Below, piece by piece: positions 24,941 to 34,476 of a stretch of DNA of 64,000 nucleotides. Both the position numbers and the translations under genes were made by a program. The DNA comes from an uncultured Rhodopila sp. Its GTDB lineage: Bacteria > Pseudomonadota > Alphaproteobacteria > Acetobacterales > Acetobacteraceae. A model generated the notes under the pieces. The model had not been told where the DNA came from. It saw only the letters and a program-made list of their open reading frames with translations, and did no database searches. The stretch spans positions 1-64,000 of the forward strand of contig CAIZFE010000025.1 in the NCBI GenBank assembly GCA_903932145.1. Direction: 5' to 3'. How positions within the stretch are numbered: the first letter of the stretch is position 1; each line of letters starts with the position of its first letter.

Positions 24941-26173
24941 TTAGGCGGCGGAGCGCATGCCCTTGCCGCCACGGTCGTTGTAACGGCGGCGTTGTGCCTG
25001 ACCCGGAGCGGCGGGACGGCTCTGCTGATGCGTCATCGGCGGCGGTGCGTCGCCCACGACAGCGATCGAGAAGTTCATCGAACGCTCGATCTGACGCAGG
25101 ACCGGCCGTTCGGACGGATCGCAGAAGCTGATCGCGATGCCCGCGGCGCCGGCGCGCGCGGTGCGGCCGATGCGGTGGACGTAGCTTTCAGCTTCAACCG
25201 GCAGGTCGAAGTTGATGACGTGGGAAATGCCCGTCACGTCGATGCCGCGCGCGGCGATGTCGGTGGCGACCAGAACGCGAGCCCGTCCACTGCGGAAATC
25301 TTTCAGGGCTTTCTCGCGTTGCGGCTGGCTTTTGTTGCCGTGGATGGCGTTCACCTGGATACCGGCGTTTTCCAAAACGCTGGCGACCTTGTTGGCGCCG
25401 TGCTTGGTCCGTGTGAACACGATCACCCGGGACAGAGCGTCATCCTGCAGCATGGACAGCAGCAGCGACTGCTTGCCACTCTGGTTCAGGTGGTGCACGA
25501 ACTGCTCGATCTTCGGCGCGGTCTCTTCCTTGCGGGCGATTTCCACGCGAATGGGATCACGCAGCAGGCTGTTCGCCAGGCTGGCGACCTCGGCCGGCAT
25601 GGTGGCGGAGAACAGGCAGGACTGGCGCTGCGGCGGCAAGGCCGCGACGATCCGGCGAATGTCCTTGATGAAGCCCAGGTCGAGCATGCGGTCGGCTTCA
25701 TCCAGCACGAACTGCGAGACCGCGCCGAGAATGAGTTCACGGGTCTGCATCAGGTCGCACACGCGGCCGGGGGTACCGATCACGATGTCGGCGCCACGAC
25801 GCATGGCTTCGACCTGCTTGAAGCGCGAGGCTCCGCCGATGATGACAACCGTGCGCAGGCGCAGGTTGGCGGACAAAGCGCGGACGGTTTCGTCAATCTG
25901 CAGGGCCAGCTCGCGCGTCGGGGCGAGGATCACCGCGCGGGCCACGAACGGCGCCGGGCGGATCGACTGGGCATTGAGGTGCTGCAGGATGGGCAGAGCG
26001 AAGGCGGCGGTCTTGCCGCTGCCGGTTTGGGCGACACCGAGCAGATCCTTGTTCGCCAGCAGCGGCGGAATGGAATCGGCCTGGATGGGGGTCGGAACGA
26101 CGAATTTGCACGACTCAATGGCGCGCAGAATGGGCTCGGCGAGGCCGAGAGCCGCAAAAGTAGTTTGGGTCAA
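24941..26173 (-). CDS. rhlE: DEAD-box RNA helicase, RhlE-like
   Basis: 410 residues with all helicase motifs: Q motif PTPIQADSIPP, Walker A AQTGSGKT (~residue 52), PTRELALQ, GTPGRVCDL, the DEAD motif VLDEADRMLDLGF (~150), FSATMP, and in the second domain ARGIDVTGISHVINFD and HRIGRTARAG (~325). The C-terminus is basic (QRRRYNDRGGKGM), as in RhlE. It unwinds structured RNA for ribosome assembly or mRNA turnover. The only start in frame near the family N-terminus is TTG 26173 (TTFAALGLAEPIL), with GGAG 12 nt upstream. It is divergent from the FNT gene. Confidence 0.92.
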   Translation of the reverse strand: MTQTTFAALGLAEPILRAIESCKFVVPTPIQADSIPPLLANKDLLGVAQTGSGKTAAFALPILQHLNAQSIRPAPFVARAVILAPTRELALQIDETVRALSANLRLRTVVIIGGASRFKQVEAMRRGADIVIGTPGRVCDLMQTRELILGAVSQFVLDEADRMLDLGFIKDIRRIVAALPPQRQSCLFSATMPAEVASLANSLLRDPIRVEIARKEETAPKIEQFVHHLNQSGKQSLLLSMLQDDALSRVIVFTRTKHGANKVASVLENAGIQVNAIHGNKSQPQREKALKDFRSGRARVLVATDIAARGIDVTGISHVINFDLPVEAESYVHRIGRTARAGAAGIAISFCDPSERPVLRQIERSMNFSIAVVGDAPPPMTHQQSRPAAPGQAQRRRYNDRGGKGMRSAA

Positions 26174-26507
26174 GACGTAGGTATGCTCCAGCGCCCGTCA
26201 CGGTTTGTGAACGGAAAGCGCCTGAAAGTTCGTCGCCCCGCGCGATTAAATGGGGACGAACGGTTTTCGGATGGAAATTTCCGGAATTTCGGACGAGGAG
26301 GAACGCCCGTTAATCACGCAATCACGGAAAGACAAACGGTATATCGTCCAAGCCTCGCGCAATTGCAAGATATTTTGTGCAGGTGCGAAATCCCGGGCCG
26401 ATTTCGGCGTCTCAACCGCACCTGACGGCGGAGCAATGTGATCTTCGCCCGGCCAACGGTTCCCAATGCTCGGGCGTTAGATCCCGGCATGTCAACGGAA
26501 CCCTTCC
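26174..26507. other. Divergent intergenic region, rhlE / FNT gene
   Basis: 334 bases carrying the promoters of both genes. A short palindrome GGAAATTTCC lies within 26264-26276. No gene is supported; no clear sigma70 hexamer pair is seen. Confidence 0.4.
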
Positions 26508-27344
26508 ATGTCAGAGGCCGGCGAAGCGTCCCCCCATCTCGACCAACGCGAACGGCGCCAGGCGGCCGCCGGAGCGCCCCTCGGGGCATTGGTCATTCAT
26601 GAGATCGTCCGTCAGCAAGGCGAGGAAGAACTCGAACGCTCCTTCAACGGCCTGGCCTGGTCGGGACTCGCCGCCGGGCTGTCGATAGGATTTTCATTCC
26701 TCACGCAAGCGACGTTACAGGGGTATCTACCCGAAACACCCTGGCGCCAACTGGTGGCCGGCTTCGGTTATACAGTCGGGTTTCTGATCGTCATCCTCGG
26801 CCGCCAGCAGCTCTTCACTGAAACGACACTGACCGCCGTCATCCCGGCTCTAACGCGGCGAAACTGGGGGACGACCCTGTTGGCGCTGCGGGTCTGGGCC
26901 ATCGTGCTCACCGCCAATTTGGCGGCGACCTGGGTTTTCGCCCTGATCGCCGCACAGCCGGGGATTTTTCCGGACACCACCGTCCGGGCCATGGCTGAAC
27001 TGTCAGCCCGGGCGGTGCAGGGGCCATTCTGGCAAAAGCTCGTAACGGGCGGGTCGGCCGGTTGGCTGATCGGGCTGATGGTCTGGCTCATGCCGTCGGC
27101 CGATGCGAGTCGAGCGCTGATCATAATTCTGCTGACCTATGTCATCGCCATTTGCCAGTTTCCGCACATCATCGCCGGGTCGGTGGAGGCCGCGTTCGGT
27201 GTATGCACCGGCCAGGCAAGCCTGGGCGACTACGCCTTTCGCTTCCTCGTGCCGACTTTTTTAGGCAATGCGGCAGGGGGCACAATCCTCGCGGCGTTGC
27301 TGAACCACGCTCCCCTGGCCGGGGAATTGACCGAGGCCGACTGA
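26508..27344 (+). CDS. Formate/nitrite transporter (FNT) family channel, YfdC-like
   Basis: 278 residues with six predicted membrane segments (for example WSGLAAGLSIGFSFLTQATL, LVAGFGYTVGFLIVILGR, LLALRVWAIVLTANLAATW). GRQQLFTETTLTAVIP and LGNAAGGTILAALLNH are the FNT half-helix regions. FNT proteins are pentameric channels for small monovalent anions such as formate, nitrite or hydrosulfide; the charged N-terminal extension and FTETT segment fit the YfdC branch of unknown anion. ATG 26508 is natural. Divergent from rhlE, convergent with the EF-hand gene. Confidence 0.85.
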   Translation: MSEAGEASPHLDQRERRQAAAGAPLGALVIHEIVRQQGEEELERSFNGLAWSGLAAGLSIGFSFLTQATLQGYLPETPWRQLVAGFGYTVGFLIVILGRQQLFTETTLTAVIPALTRRNWGTTLLALRVWAIVLTANLAATWVFALIAAQPGIFPDTTVRAMAELSARAVQGPFWQKLVTGGSAGWLIGLMVWLMPSADASRALIIILLTYVIAICQFPHIIAGSVEAAFGVCTGQASLGDYAFRFLVPTFLGNAAGGTILAALLNHAPLAGELTEAD

Positions 27345-27388
27345 ACCGCGACGGTCATGGGCGGTGCCCGGTTATCTGAGGTGATCTC

Positions 27389-27787
27389 TTAAGCGCCCGG
27401 GCTGATCGCAACCTGTCGAAGCGGCACAAGCTGCATGGCGTTACTCGGCTTCAGCTTTTCCTCCGGTGGACGGGTCAGCCGGTGAGCGGCTTTTTTCATG
27501 ATCCGCCAGGCTCGGATATCGTTCTGCGTCACGTAGCCTTTATTGTCGGCGTCGATGTCCTGGAAGTTCCTGGCGACCAGCGGGAAGCCGTTCCTGGCTT
27601 CCTCCGGCGTCAGGTGTCCGTCATGTGCGGCGTTCGCCGCCGCGAAATGTTGCTCCCACGTCTGGCGCGCAGCGTGAGCTGGTGGCTGGGCTGGAACGGC
27701 AGGATCGGCTGCAAGCGCCGCGCCAGCACCGGGCCAGACCGAAACGGCAAATACGAGCGAAAGCGTCAGGCGAAAAGGACGGCGCAC
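27389..27787 (-). CDS. Secreted EF-hand protein
   Basis: 132 residues with a signal peptide (LTLSLVFAVSVWPGAGAALAA). Two EF-hand-like calcium loops: NAAHDGHLTPEEA at about residue 53 and DIDADNKGYVTQND at about residue 78. The first loop departs from consensus at position 1 (N). Small periplasmic EF-hand proteins of this type are common and uncharacterised in alphaproteobacteria. GTG 27787 has AGGAGA 7 nt upstream. It follows the threonine aldolase gene by about 100 nt on the same strand. Confidence 0.8.
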   Translation of the reverse strand: MRRPFRLTLSLVFAVSVWPGAGAALAADPAVPAQPPAHAARQTWEQHFAAANAAHDGHLTPEEARNGFPLVARNFQDIDADNKGYVTQNDIRAWRIMKKAAHRLTRPPEEKLKPSNAMQLVPLRQVAISPGA

Positions 27788-27889
27788 GGGAGCTCTCCTG
27801 GTGGGTTACCCGGAAGAGCCTACGGGAAGAATCTTAACAAAAAGTAAACAGAAGCAATTATTTCGGACCATTCCTGCATAGCAGCGGGT

Positions 27890-28954
27890 TCACCGCACCG
27901 CCGCCCCGATTGCCTGCACCGCGAGGTCCACGGAAGCGGCATCGACGTCCAGATGGGTGCAGGCGCGCACCCGATAGGGGCCGACCGTTGATACCATCAC
28001 GCCCGCCTGCCGGGCACGACCGGCCAACTCATCCGCGGTTAACCGGGTGCGGCGGGTGTCGAAGAACACCAGGTTCGTCGCAACCTCCTCAACCGCCAGG
28101 CCGGGCACCTGCTTCAGGCCACGGGCCAACAGTTTTGCGTTGGCGTGGTCTTCGGCCAGCCGGTCAACATTATGGTCGAGAGCATATAAACAAGCCGCGG
28201 CACAGATCCCGGCCTGCCGCATCGATCCGCCCAGCCGCTGCTTCCAGCGCCACGCCTGATCGATGAACGCCTCGGAGCCGCAGAGGACGGCCCCCAACGG
28301 GGCACCGAGACCTTTGGTAAAATCAAGCCAGACCGAATCCGCATGTTCGCTCATATCCCGAGCCGTCACGCCTGACGCGACGACCGCGTTCATCAACCGG
28401 GCGCCATCCATGTGGGTTTTCATGCCCTCGGCATGGGCCGCGATCAGCACATCGTTCAACAGGCCCAACGGCCAGACCGATCCGCCCCCGGCGTTGGTGG
28501 TTTGCTCGACCGCGACCAGGGTCTGCGGCGGGGCATTGCGGCGCTTTTCCCGCAGCGCGGCCTTCATCGTCGCGGCGTCGAACATCCCGCGCTCGCCGCG
28601 CAAACCCAGGATAACCGCGCCGGCTAAGGCGCCAGGGGCGCCGCCTTCATTGGCGACGATGTGGGAATTTTCATGCGCCAGGATTTCATCGCCTGGCAGA
28701 CAATGAACGAGGAGGGAGATCTGGTTGCACATCGTACCGGTGGGCAGAAACATCGCCGCCGGCTTGCCGGTCAGATCCGCCATCCGGTCGCACAGCGCGT
28801 TGATGGTCGGGTCGTCGCCACTCTGTTCGTCGCCGACCTCGGCCCGCATCATCGCGTCTTTCATCCCGGGGGACGGACGAGTCTGCGTGTCGGAATACAA
28901 ATTGACCCGCACGGGGGGCAGCGACCGATCGGGTCGAACGGGGGCGTAAACCAT
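27890..28954 (-). CDS. ltaE: Low-specificity L-threonine aldolase
   Basis: 354 residues, fold type I PLP enzyme: VNLYSDTQTRPSPGM at the start, PTGTMCNQIS (~residue 85), HENSHIV, GMKTHMDGARLMNA and the PLP-lysine segment LDFTKGLGAPLGAVL at about residue 205. It cleaves L-threonine (and allo-threonine) to glycine and acetaldehyde. Start ATG 28954 has AGGAG 10 nt upstream; the longer frame is only overlap with the preceding gene. It ends the lipA / COQ10-like / aldolase group with an 11-nt gap. Confidence 0.9.
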   Translation of the reverse strand: MVYAPVRPDRSLPPVRVNLYSDTQTRPSPGMKDAMMRAEVGDEQSGDDPTINALCDRMADLTGKPAAMFLPTGTMCNQISLLVHCLPGDEILAHENSHIVANEGGAPGALAGAVILGLRGERGMFDAATMKAALREKRRNAPPQTLVAVEQTTNAGGGSVWPLGLLNDVLIAAHAEGMKTHMDGARLMNAVVASGVTARDMSEHADSVWLDFTKGLGAPLGAVLCGSEAFIDQAWRWKQRLGGSMRQAGICAAACLYALDHNVDRLAEDHANAKLLARGLKQVPGLAVEEVATNLVFFDTRRTRLTADELAGRARQAGVMVSTVGPYRVRACTHLDVDAASVDLAVQAIGAAVR

Positions 28955-28965
28955 AGGCTTGGCTC

Positions 28966-29409
28966 CTAAGAGACGGGCGGGACACCATAAACATCGCGGG
29001 CCCGCTTCAGGAAGGCATTGACCATCCGCCGCACCGCCTCGTTGAACACCACACCAATTGCCGCTTGCAGAATGCGGCTGCGGAATTCGAAATCCACGAA
29101 AAAATCGACTTCCGTTCCCGGCCCGCTCGGCACAAAATTCCACTGATTGTTGAGGTAGCGGAAAGGGCCGTTTTCGTAGGTCACCATCACTTTTTGGGGC
29201 CGGTCGAGGGCGACTCGGCTGGTGAATTTCTCCCGGAACGGCCCGAAGCCGATCGTCAGGTCGGCGACCAACTGGGTCTCGGTGCGGCTGCGGACACGGG
29301 CCGCCATGCACCAAGGCAAGAACCGGGGATAGGAACCGACGTCGGCCACAAGGTCGAACATTTGCTCACAAGTATAAGGAACAACCTTCCGTTCAGCGTG
29401 GGTTGGCAT
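28966..29409 (-). CDS. COQ10/RatA-like START-domain protein
   Basis: 147 residues matching the COQ10/RatA family: THAERKVVPYTCEQMFDLVADV, YPRFLPWCMAARV, ADLTIGFGPFREKFTSRV and the C-terminal FNEAVRRMVNAFLKRA. In alphaproteobacteria and mitochondria the relative COQ10 binds ubiquinone and supports respiration; the name RatA (ribosome toxin) comes from one E. coli report. The start ATG 29409 is 13 nt after the lipA stop. It is very likely in the same transcript as lipA. Confidence 0.88.
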   Translation of the reverse strand: MPTHAERKVVPYTCEQMFDLVADVGSYPRFLPWCMAARVRSRTETQLVADLTIGFGPFREKFTSRVALDRPQKVMVTYENGPFRYLNNQWNFVPSGPGTEVDFFVDFEFRSRILQAAIGVVFNEAVRRMVNAFLKRARDVYGVPPVS

Positions 29410-29422
29410 CAGGCGGCTGGCA

Positions 29423-30400
29423 TCAAGCGGGCGACCTTGCGCCGGCGGCCGCTTGCCGAGCGGCTCGCAATGACGCGAAATCGGTATCGGCATGGTACGA
29501 ACTGCGGGTCAGCGGGGTGGACGACACCAACAGGAAGCCCTTTGCCCTGGCGATGGAGGCGTATTCCGCGAACTCATCCGGAGTGACGAAACTCTCCACC
29601 GCGGCATGTTTGACAGTTGGCTGCAGATACTGGCCGATCGTCAGAAAATCGACGTCCGCGACGCGCAGGTCATCCATAACTTGCATGATCTCAGGCTTGG
29701 TCTCCCCAAGTCCGACCATCAGGCCGGACTTGGTGAAGATCGAGGGGTCGATCTGCTTCACCCGATCCAGCAGCCTCAGAGACTGGTAATAGCGCGCACC
29801 CGGACGGATGGAGGGATACAGCCGCGGCACAGTTTCCAGGTTGTGGTTGAACACGTCAGGCCTCGCAGCCGCCACGATCTCGGTCCCGCCCGGTTTGCGC
29901 AGGAAGTCCGGGGTCAGCACTTCGATGGTGGTTTCCGGCGCTGCCCGCCGGATCGACCGGATGACCTCCGCAAAATGGTCTGCACCACCGTCCGCCAGAT
30001 CGTCACGGTCCACGGACGTGATCACGACGTGGCGCAGCCCTAGCTTCGCGACCGCATCGGCAACGCGGCGTGGTTCGTCGACGTCGAGCGCAACCGGCTG
30101 GCCGGTGCGGACATTACAGAAGCTACAGGCGCGGGTGCAGGTATCGCCCATGATCATCATTGTGGCATGACGCTGAGACCAGCACTCGCCGATGTTCGGG
30201 CAGGCCGCTTCCTCGCAGACCGTAACCAGCCGGTTGTCGCGGATCAGCGCCTTGGTTTCGTGATAGACAGGGTGATTGGGCGCCTTGACCCTGATCCAGG
30301 CTGGCTTCCGCTGAATCGGATTGTCCGGCCGATGCGCCTTTTCCGGGTGCCGTGCCGGATCTTTGGTACGATGATCGATGGTCAGACGGGTGGAGGACAT
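29423..30400 (-). CDS. lipA: Lipoyl synthase
   Basis: 325 residues with both iron-sulfur motifs: the auxiliary cluster cysteines [12 protein letters not shown] (CX4CX5C) at about residue 63-74 and the radical [11 protein letters not shown] at about residue 89-96, then [17 protein letters not shown] and the C-terminal RSSYHAD, whose arginine-serine coordinates the auxiliary cluster. It inserts two sulfurs into protein-bound octanoyl groups to make lipoyl cofactor for the pyruvate and 2-oxoglutarate dehydrogenases. GTG 30409 is an alternative start three codons upstream. First gene of a lipA / COQ10-like / threonine aldolase operon. Confidence 0.96.
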   Translation of the reverse strand: MSSTRLTIDHRTKDPARHPEKAHRPDNPIQRKPAWIRVKAPNHPVYHETKALIRDNRLVTVCEEAACPNIGECWSQRHATMMIMGDTCTRACSFCNVRTGQPVALDVDEPRRVADAVAKLGLRHVVITSVDRDDLADGGADHFAEVIRSIRRAAPETTIEVLTPDFLRKPGGTEIVAAARPDVFNHNLETVPRLYPSIRPGARYYQSLRLLDRVKQIDPSIFTKSGLMVGLGETKPEIMQVMDDLRVADVDFLTIGQYLQPTVKHAAVESFVTPDEFAEYASIARAKGFLLVSSTPLTRSSYHADTDFASLRAARQAAAGARSPA

Positions 30401-30748
30401 AACGGACACGATGTGGACGGGGTCCGCGCAACCGTCAAGCGGGGTAATCGATGGATCGACATCACCGCGTATCCGGCGGAAGCATGGCCGGACTGATTCC
30501 CAACCGCGGCGTCACGCGTAGCAGTGACCTGTCATGTGCCTTGCACTCACCCACTAGGCGCAAAAAATTATCGCGAAACAATTGTGGGAAGGTGGATTAT
30601 GCTCAGCACCTTGTGTACGTATCTCGTGCTTTAATCAGGAACGTCCTTGTCAAACCTGCCTTCGATCAAATATTAGTCCATCCTCAGGGCGCGTTCCGGC
30701 CACCTCCGGTTATCCATTTTCCAGGGTCCGGGACAACAAAGGCTTCAT
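30401..30748. other. Divergent intergenic region, lipA / DUF1796-like gene
   Basis: About 350 bases with no supported gene. The part near 30550-30680 is more AT-rich (GCAAAAAATTATCG) and may hold the promoters. AAAGG sits 6 nt before the 30749 start. I see no repeats or strong hairpins. Confidence 0.4.
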
Positions 30749-32002
30749 ATGGCAGTTGAGTGCGACCTGACGATCAGCTTTGCGACCTCGGGCAACAGCC
30801 TGGGATTCCTGGGCGGCGGGTGGGCTCGGTCGGAGGACCGGTTCGCCTGGGGCGTCGGCGCCGAAAGCCATCTGATGTTTCCCGCTATGGACCCGGTGGA
30901 CGACTACGTGCTGACCCTGGACGTTATTCCGTTTGTTCACCCGCCAGAACTGTCCACGCAGCGGCTGATCGTATCGGTAAACGATGTCGTGGTGGGTTCG
31001 GCCAAACTGTCCCGTCCTACGCTGCTTGCCTATCGGATTCCCGGCGGTCTCGCGCGCCGGTCGGATCGTATGGTGGTCACGCTGCAGCATCCCGACGCCG
31101 CGCGGCCGGCGGATTTTCCTGGCAGTATGGACACCAGACACCTGGCGGTTGCCGTGCTGGAAGCCAAAATTTACCGGGTGACCGATCGCAATCGAACCGC
31201 CGCGACCCGTTTGCCGGCCGGGTTGATCTTGGGGGGGCCGAATAAGTGCGGCGACGATGAAGGGGCGGCATGGGCCACGGCGCACACCGGCCTGACGCTG
31301 CCGCAACTCGCCTTGCAATTCGAATCGTTGGGGGAGAATTGCGAATTCGGCCTGTTTCAGCGCTGCTGTGACGCCGAACCGTTGGGTCTGCTGCGGTTCT
31401 CCAGCACCTTTATGCGTAACCTGATCCGCGGCATCGACAACGGTTTCGACGGACTCGGGACCCCCGAAACCATCGAGCCACGTCTGGAGGGGGAGTCACG
31501 GAAAGAGTACATGATCCACGAGTCCATTTTCGGTCTGGTTTACCATACCTTCGTGTACGAGGATCAGCGAAGCGTATGGTTGATGCGCGAACAGGAATCC
31601 GCCCGGCTTAAGTTCCTGCGGCGGAAGTTCATGGAGGAACTACAAGCAGCGGAAAAGATATTCGTTTACAAATTCAGTGCCGGGACAACCCTGGAAGAGG
31701 TGCTGCCCTTGCATATGGCGCTGAATCGCCACGCCGAGGTGACGTTGCTATGGGTGGTGCTGGCGGAACGCGACCGGCCCGCCGGCACCGTCGAGGTGAT
31801 CGTACCCGGCCTGCTGAAGGGTTACATCGACCGCTTCGCCCCTGACGACAACGCCCATGACTTGTCTTATAATGGTTGGTTGCGGGTCTGCGCCAACGCC
31901 TGCGTTCTCGGACGGCTGACGCGACCCGGCGCGAATGATCGCGTCGTACGCGACGCGGATCCCCTCCTGCGTGTCGCGGCGGACGGCAGCGGCGCGTGCT
32001 GA
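30749..32002 (+). CDS. Two-part hypothetical protein with DUF1796-like peptidase fold
   Basis: 417 residues. Residues 1-165 look like a beta-sandwich: GGGWARSEDRFAWGVGAESH resembles the short carbohydrate-binding-like modules (GWxxPExWGxW theme) found in some surface-glycan proteins. Residues ~190-400 begin SLGENCEFGLFQRCC and continue LLRFSSTFMRN, similar to the start of DUF1796 papain-like cysteine peptidases (SLGxNC). The cysteine in ENCEF is the candidate nucleophile; a histidine is available in HESIFGLVYH. Function unknown; a role in glycan or peptide processing is a guess. Its stop overlaps the HAD gene start. Confidence 0.65.
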   Translation: MAVECDLTISFATSGNSLGFLGGGWARSEDRFAWGVGAESHLMFPAMDPVDDYVLTLDVIPFVHPPELSTQRLIVSVNDVVVGSAKLSRPTLLAYRIPGGLARRSDRMVVTLQHPDAARPADFPGSMDTRHLAVAVLEAKIYRVTDRNRTAATRLPAGLILGGPNKCGDDEGAAWATAHTGLTLPQLALQFESLGENCEFGLFQRCCDAEPLGLLRFSSTFMRNLIRGIDNGFDGLGTPETIEPRLEGESRKEYMIHESIFGLVYHTFVYEDQRSVWLMREQESARLKFLRRKFMEELQAAEKIFVYKFSAGTTLEEVLPLHMALNRHAEVTLLWVVLAERDRPAGTVEVIVPGLLKGYIDRFAPDDNAHDLSYNGWLRVCANACVLGRLTRPGANDRVVRDADPLLRVAADGSGAC

Positions 32003-32646
32003 CCCGCGAACGCCCCTCAGTCCTGCTGTACGATTGGGACAACACTCTGATTGACGGTTGGGCCGGCATCACCGCCGCCCTGAACGCGACCTTCACAGCG
32101 TTCGACCGGCCATTATGGACGGTCGATGACACGCGCAACCGGGTCCGCGTGTCGCTGCGGGAGAGCTTCCCCGTCATGTTCGGCGACAAGTGGGAGCAGG
32201 CGCGCGATATCTTTTACGAAACCCTGACCCATCAGCACCTCGATCATGTCGTACCGATGGCCGGTGTGCCGGACGTGCTGGAAGCGGGAGCCGCCTGGCC
32301 GCAGGGCGTGGTTTCCAACAAAGCCGGGGTCTTTTTGCGCCGGGAAGTGATTCACCTCGGGTGGAGCCGATTTTTTGGCCCGGTGATTGGTGCGGGCGAT
32401 GCAACGGCCGATAAGCCCAGCCCGGCCCCGATCCACATGGCCCTGGCGCAGATGGGTCGGATCGCCAATGTCTCCGTTTGGTATATGGGCGATACCGCGC
32501 TGGACATGCAGGCTGCCAAGGCGGCAGGCGTCACCGCCGTGCTGATTGGCAACGCCGATCACGATGGGGGGATTGAACATGCCGCCCCGCATCTCCATTT
32601 CCCCACTGCTTTGGATTTGCGCGCACGTTTACGTGACCTTGCGTGA
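31996..32646 (+). CDS. HAD-family hydrolase (phosphoglycolate phosphatase-like)
   Basis: 216 residues with HAD motif I VLLYDWDNTLIDGW (catalytic Asp pair DWDN), motif II VVSNKAG, and motif III/IV KPSPAPIHM...YMGDTALDMQAAKAAG. The cap is the small helical type used by phosphoglycolate phosphatase-like members. GTG 31996 overlaps the preceding stop. In related genomes a HAD gene often sits just before hfq; here it is 98 nt upstream of hfq on the same strand. Substrate unknown. Confidence 0.84.
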   Translation: MLTRERPSVLLYDWDNTLIDGWAGITAALNATFTAFDRPLWTVDDTRNRVRVSLRESFPVMFGDKWEQARDIFYETLTHQHLDHVVPMAGVPDVLEAGAAWPQGVVSNKAGVFLRREVIHLGWSRFFGPVIGAGDATADKPSPAPIHMALAQMGRIANVSVWYMGDTALDMQAAKAAGVTAVLIGNADHDGGIEHAAPHLHFPTALDLRARLRDLA

Positions 32647-32744
32647 TGGGGCGGGACTGTTAGACTGTCGGCATTCGGTGGCCGTGCCACGACCCGCCGG
32701 GTAAATTGATTTTTCGAAATCTCCACACAAAAAAATGAAGGATT

Positions 32745-33047
32745 GTGGCCGTGGCCAATGAGAAAGCGCAAAATGTTCAGGATGTGTTCCTGAATCATGT
32801 GCGGAAAAGCAAAACGCCGGTAACGGTATTCCTTGTGAACGGTGTCAAGCTTCAGGGGATTATCACCTGGTTCGACAATTTTTCCGTTCTGCTTCGCCGG
32901 GATGGGCATACCCAACTCGTCTATAAGCATGCCATCAGCACCGTTATGCCGGGCGCGCCGATCATGTTGTTCGATGCGACGAAGGTAGAGGGTGCCACCG
33001 CCGCTGCCCCCGCACGGGAAATGAGCGGCGTAACCGGGGACGACTGA
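32745..33047 (+). CDS. hfq: RNA chaperone Hfq
   Basis: 100 residues. Sm1 and Sm2 motifs are intact: [40 protein letters not shown] and the YKHAIST loop that lines the proximal RNA-binding face; QDVFLN carries the Gln of the proximal site. The 30-residue C-terminal tail is short and acidic. It helps small RNAs pair with mRNAs. GTG 32745 follows GAAGG closely; GTG 32751 is an alternative. hflX follows at 33104, as in many proteobacteria. Confidence 0.95.
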   Translation: MAVANEKAQNVQDVFLNHVRKSKTPVTVFLVNGVKLQGIITWFDNFSVLLRRDGHTQLVYKHAISTVMPGAPIMLFDATKVEGATAAAPAREMSGVTGDD

Positions 33048-33103
33048 TCGCCCGCTCTTCGAAACACCCGACCGGTCAGGCGAACCCCGATCACGAAGAC
33101 GGC

Positions 33104-34468
33104 TTGCCTGACGAGGGCGATCCGTCGGTCGGGGATGATTGGACGTTGCCGAACGGCCGGATCGATCTACCGGACGCCCCACTGCCCGGTGGGCCGATCA
33201 TGGCTGCTGTGATCCTGCCATGGGAACGCTTCTCGGGTCGCGAGGCTTCCGGTGTAGATCAACCGCGCGCGGCTGAGGCCAGACTGGCCGAGGCGGTTGG
33301 GTTGGCCGCGTCGATCGGGTTGGTCGTGGTCCATACCGCCATCCTGCCGTTGCGCCTCCGTCGCCCCTCAATGCTGTTCGGCGAGGGTCAGGTGTCACTG
33401 CAGGGTCAATCGATCAGCCAGAAACACGTCGGGGTGGCGATCGTCGATGCCGCGCTGTCACCGGTGCAGCAACGCAACCTGGAACGCGCCTGGGGTTGCA
33501 AGGTCGTCGATCGCACCGGTCTGATCCTTGATATTTTCGGCGAACGAGCCGCGACCAAAGAGGGCACGCTTCAGGTCGAACTCGCGCATCTGCAATATCA
33601 ACGGTCTCGGTTGGTGCGGTCCTGGACCCATCTGGAGCGGCAACGCGGCGGCTTCGGCTTCCTGGGTGGACCCGGTGAGACTCAGATTGAGGCTGACCGG
33701 CGATTGATCGATGACCGGCTGGTCCGGTTGAAAAAAGAATTGGAAGGCGTGCGCCGGACCCGCGGCCTGCATCGGACGGCACGCAAACGCGTGCCCTTCC
33801 CGGTTGTCGCCCTGGTCGGCTACACCAACGCTGGCAAATCGACGCTGTTCAACGCGATGACCGGGGCGGAGGTGTCCGCGAAGGACCAGTTGTTCGCCAC
33901 CCTGGATCCGACGATGCGCGGGATGCGGATGCCGTCGGGCCGGCGGATCATTCTGTCCGACACGGTGGGGTTCATCAGCCAGCTTCCGCATGAACTGGTG
34001 GAGGCGTTCCGCGCCACCTTGGAAGAAGTGTCGCAGGCTGACGTCATCCTGCATATTCGCGATGTAGCACACCCGGAGACGAGCGCTCAGCGCGCGGATG
34101 TCATCAAGGTGTTGGATGACATGGTCGCTGACGGGACGCTGGATGCGAACTGGCCGGAACGCACGGTCGAGGTCCTGAACAAGGCCGACCTTCTCGGCGG
34201 CGTCGGCGAGGTCACGTTGCGCGAGGGTTCCGTCGCGGTTTCCGCCATCACCGGCGAAGGTCTGGATGCGCTGAAAGCCGCCATCGACGCGCGCATCGCG
34301 CATGGGATGGAGACCGCCGATTACGACATTCCGTCGCACGATGGCGCCAGGATGGCGTGGCTGTACCAGCATGGCGAAGTGGTCGAGCGGGTTGACGGCG
34401 AAAGCGCCGTGCACCTGAAGGTTCGGCTGCTGCCGGCGGATCGGGCGCGGTTCGAACGCGGGCCATAG
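33104..34468 (+). CDS. hflX: GTPase HflX
   Basis: 454 residues. The N-terminal HflX domain has LFGEGQVSLQG and the conserved linker GGPGETQIEADRRLI (~residue 185); the G domain has GYTNAGKSTLFNAM (Walker A, ~245), DTVGFISQLPHELVEAF (G3), NKADLL (G4) and SAITGEGLD (G5). HflX binds the 50S subunit and rescues stalled or heat-damaged ribosomes. The start is uncertain: TTG 33104 gives the longest plausible frame; the first in-frame ATG is at 33200, which would still keep the core. It follows hfq in the expected order. Confidence 0.94.
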   Translation: MPDEGDPSVGDDWTLPNGRIDLPDAPLPGGPIMAAVILPWERFSGREASGVDQPRAAEARLAEAVGLAASIGLVVVHTAILPLRLRRPSMLFGEGQVSLQGQSISQKHVGVAIVDAALSPVQQRNLERAWGCKVVDRTGLILDIFGERAATKEGTLQVELAHLQYQRSRLVRSWTHLERQRGGFGFLGGPGETQIEADRRLIDDRLVRLKKELEGVRRTRGLHRTARKRVPFPVVALVGYTNAGKSTLFNAMTGAEVSAKDQLFATLDPTMRGMRMPSGRRIILSDTVGFISQLPHELVEAFRATLEEVSQADVILHIRDVAHPETSAQRADVIKVLDDMVADGTLDANWPERTVEVLNKADLLGGVGEVTLREGSVAVSAITGEGLDALKAAIDARIAHGMETADYDIPSHDGARMAWLYQHGEVVERVDGESAVHLKVRLLPADRARFERGP

Positions 34469-34476
34469 AGGGCGCC

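Noticed and set aside
24992-26425. 477-codon open frame opposite rhlE
   Set aside because: Shadow of the helicase; low-complexity His/Arg/Gly-rich translation with no family match.
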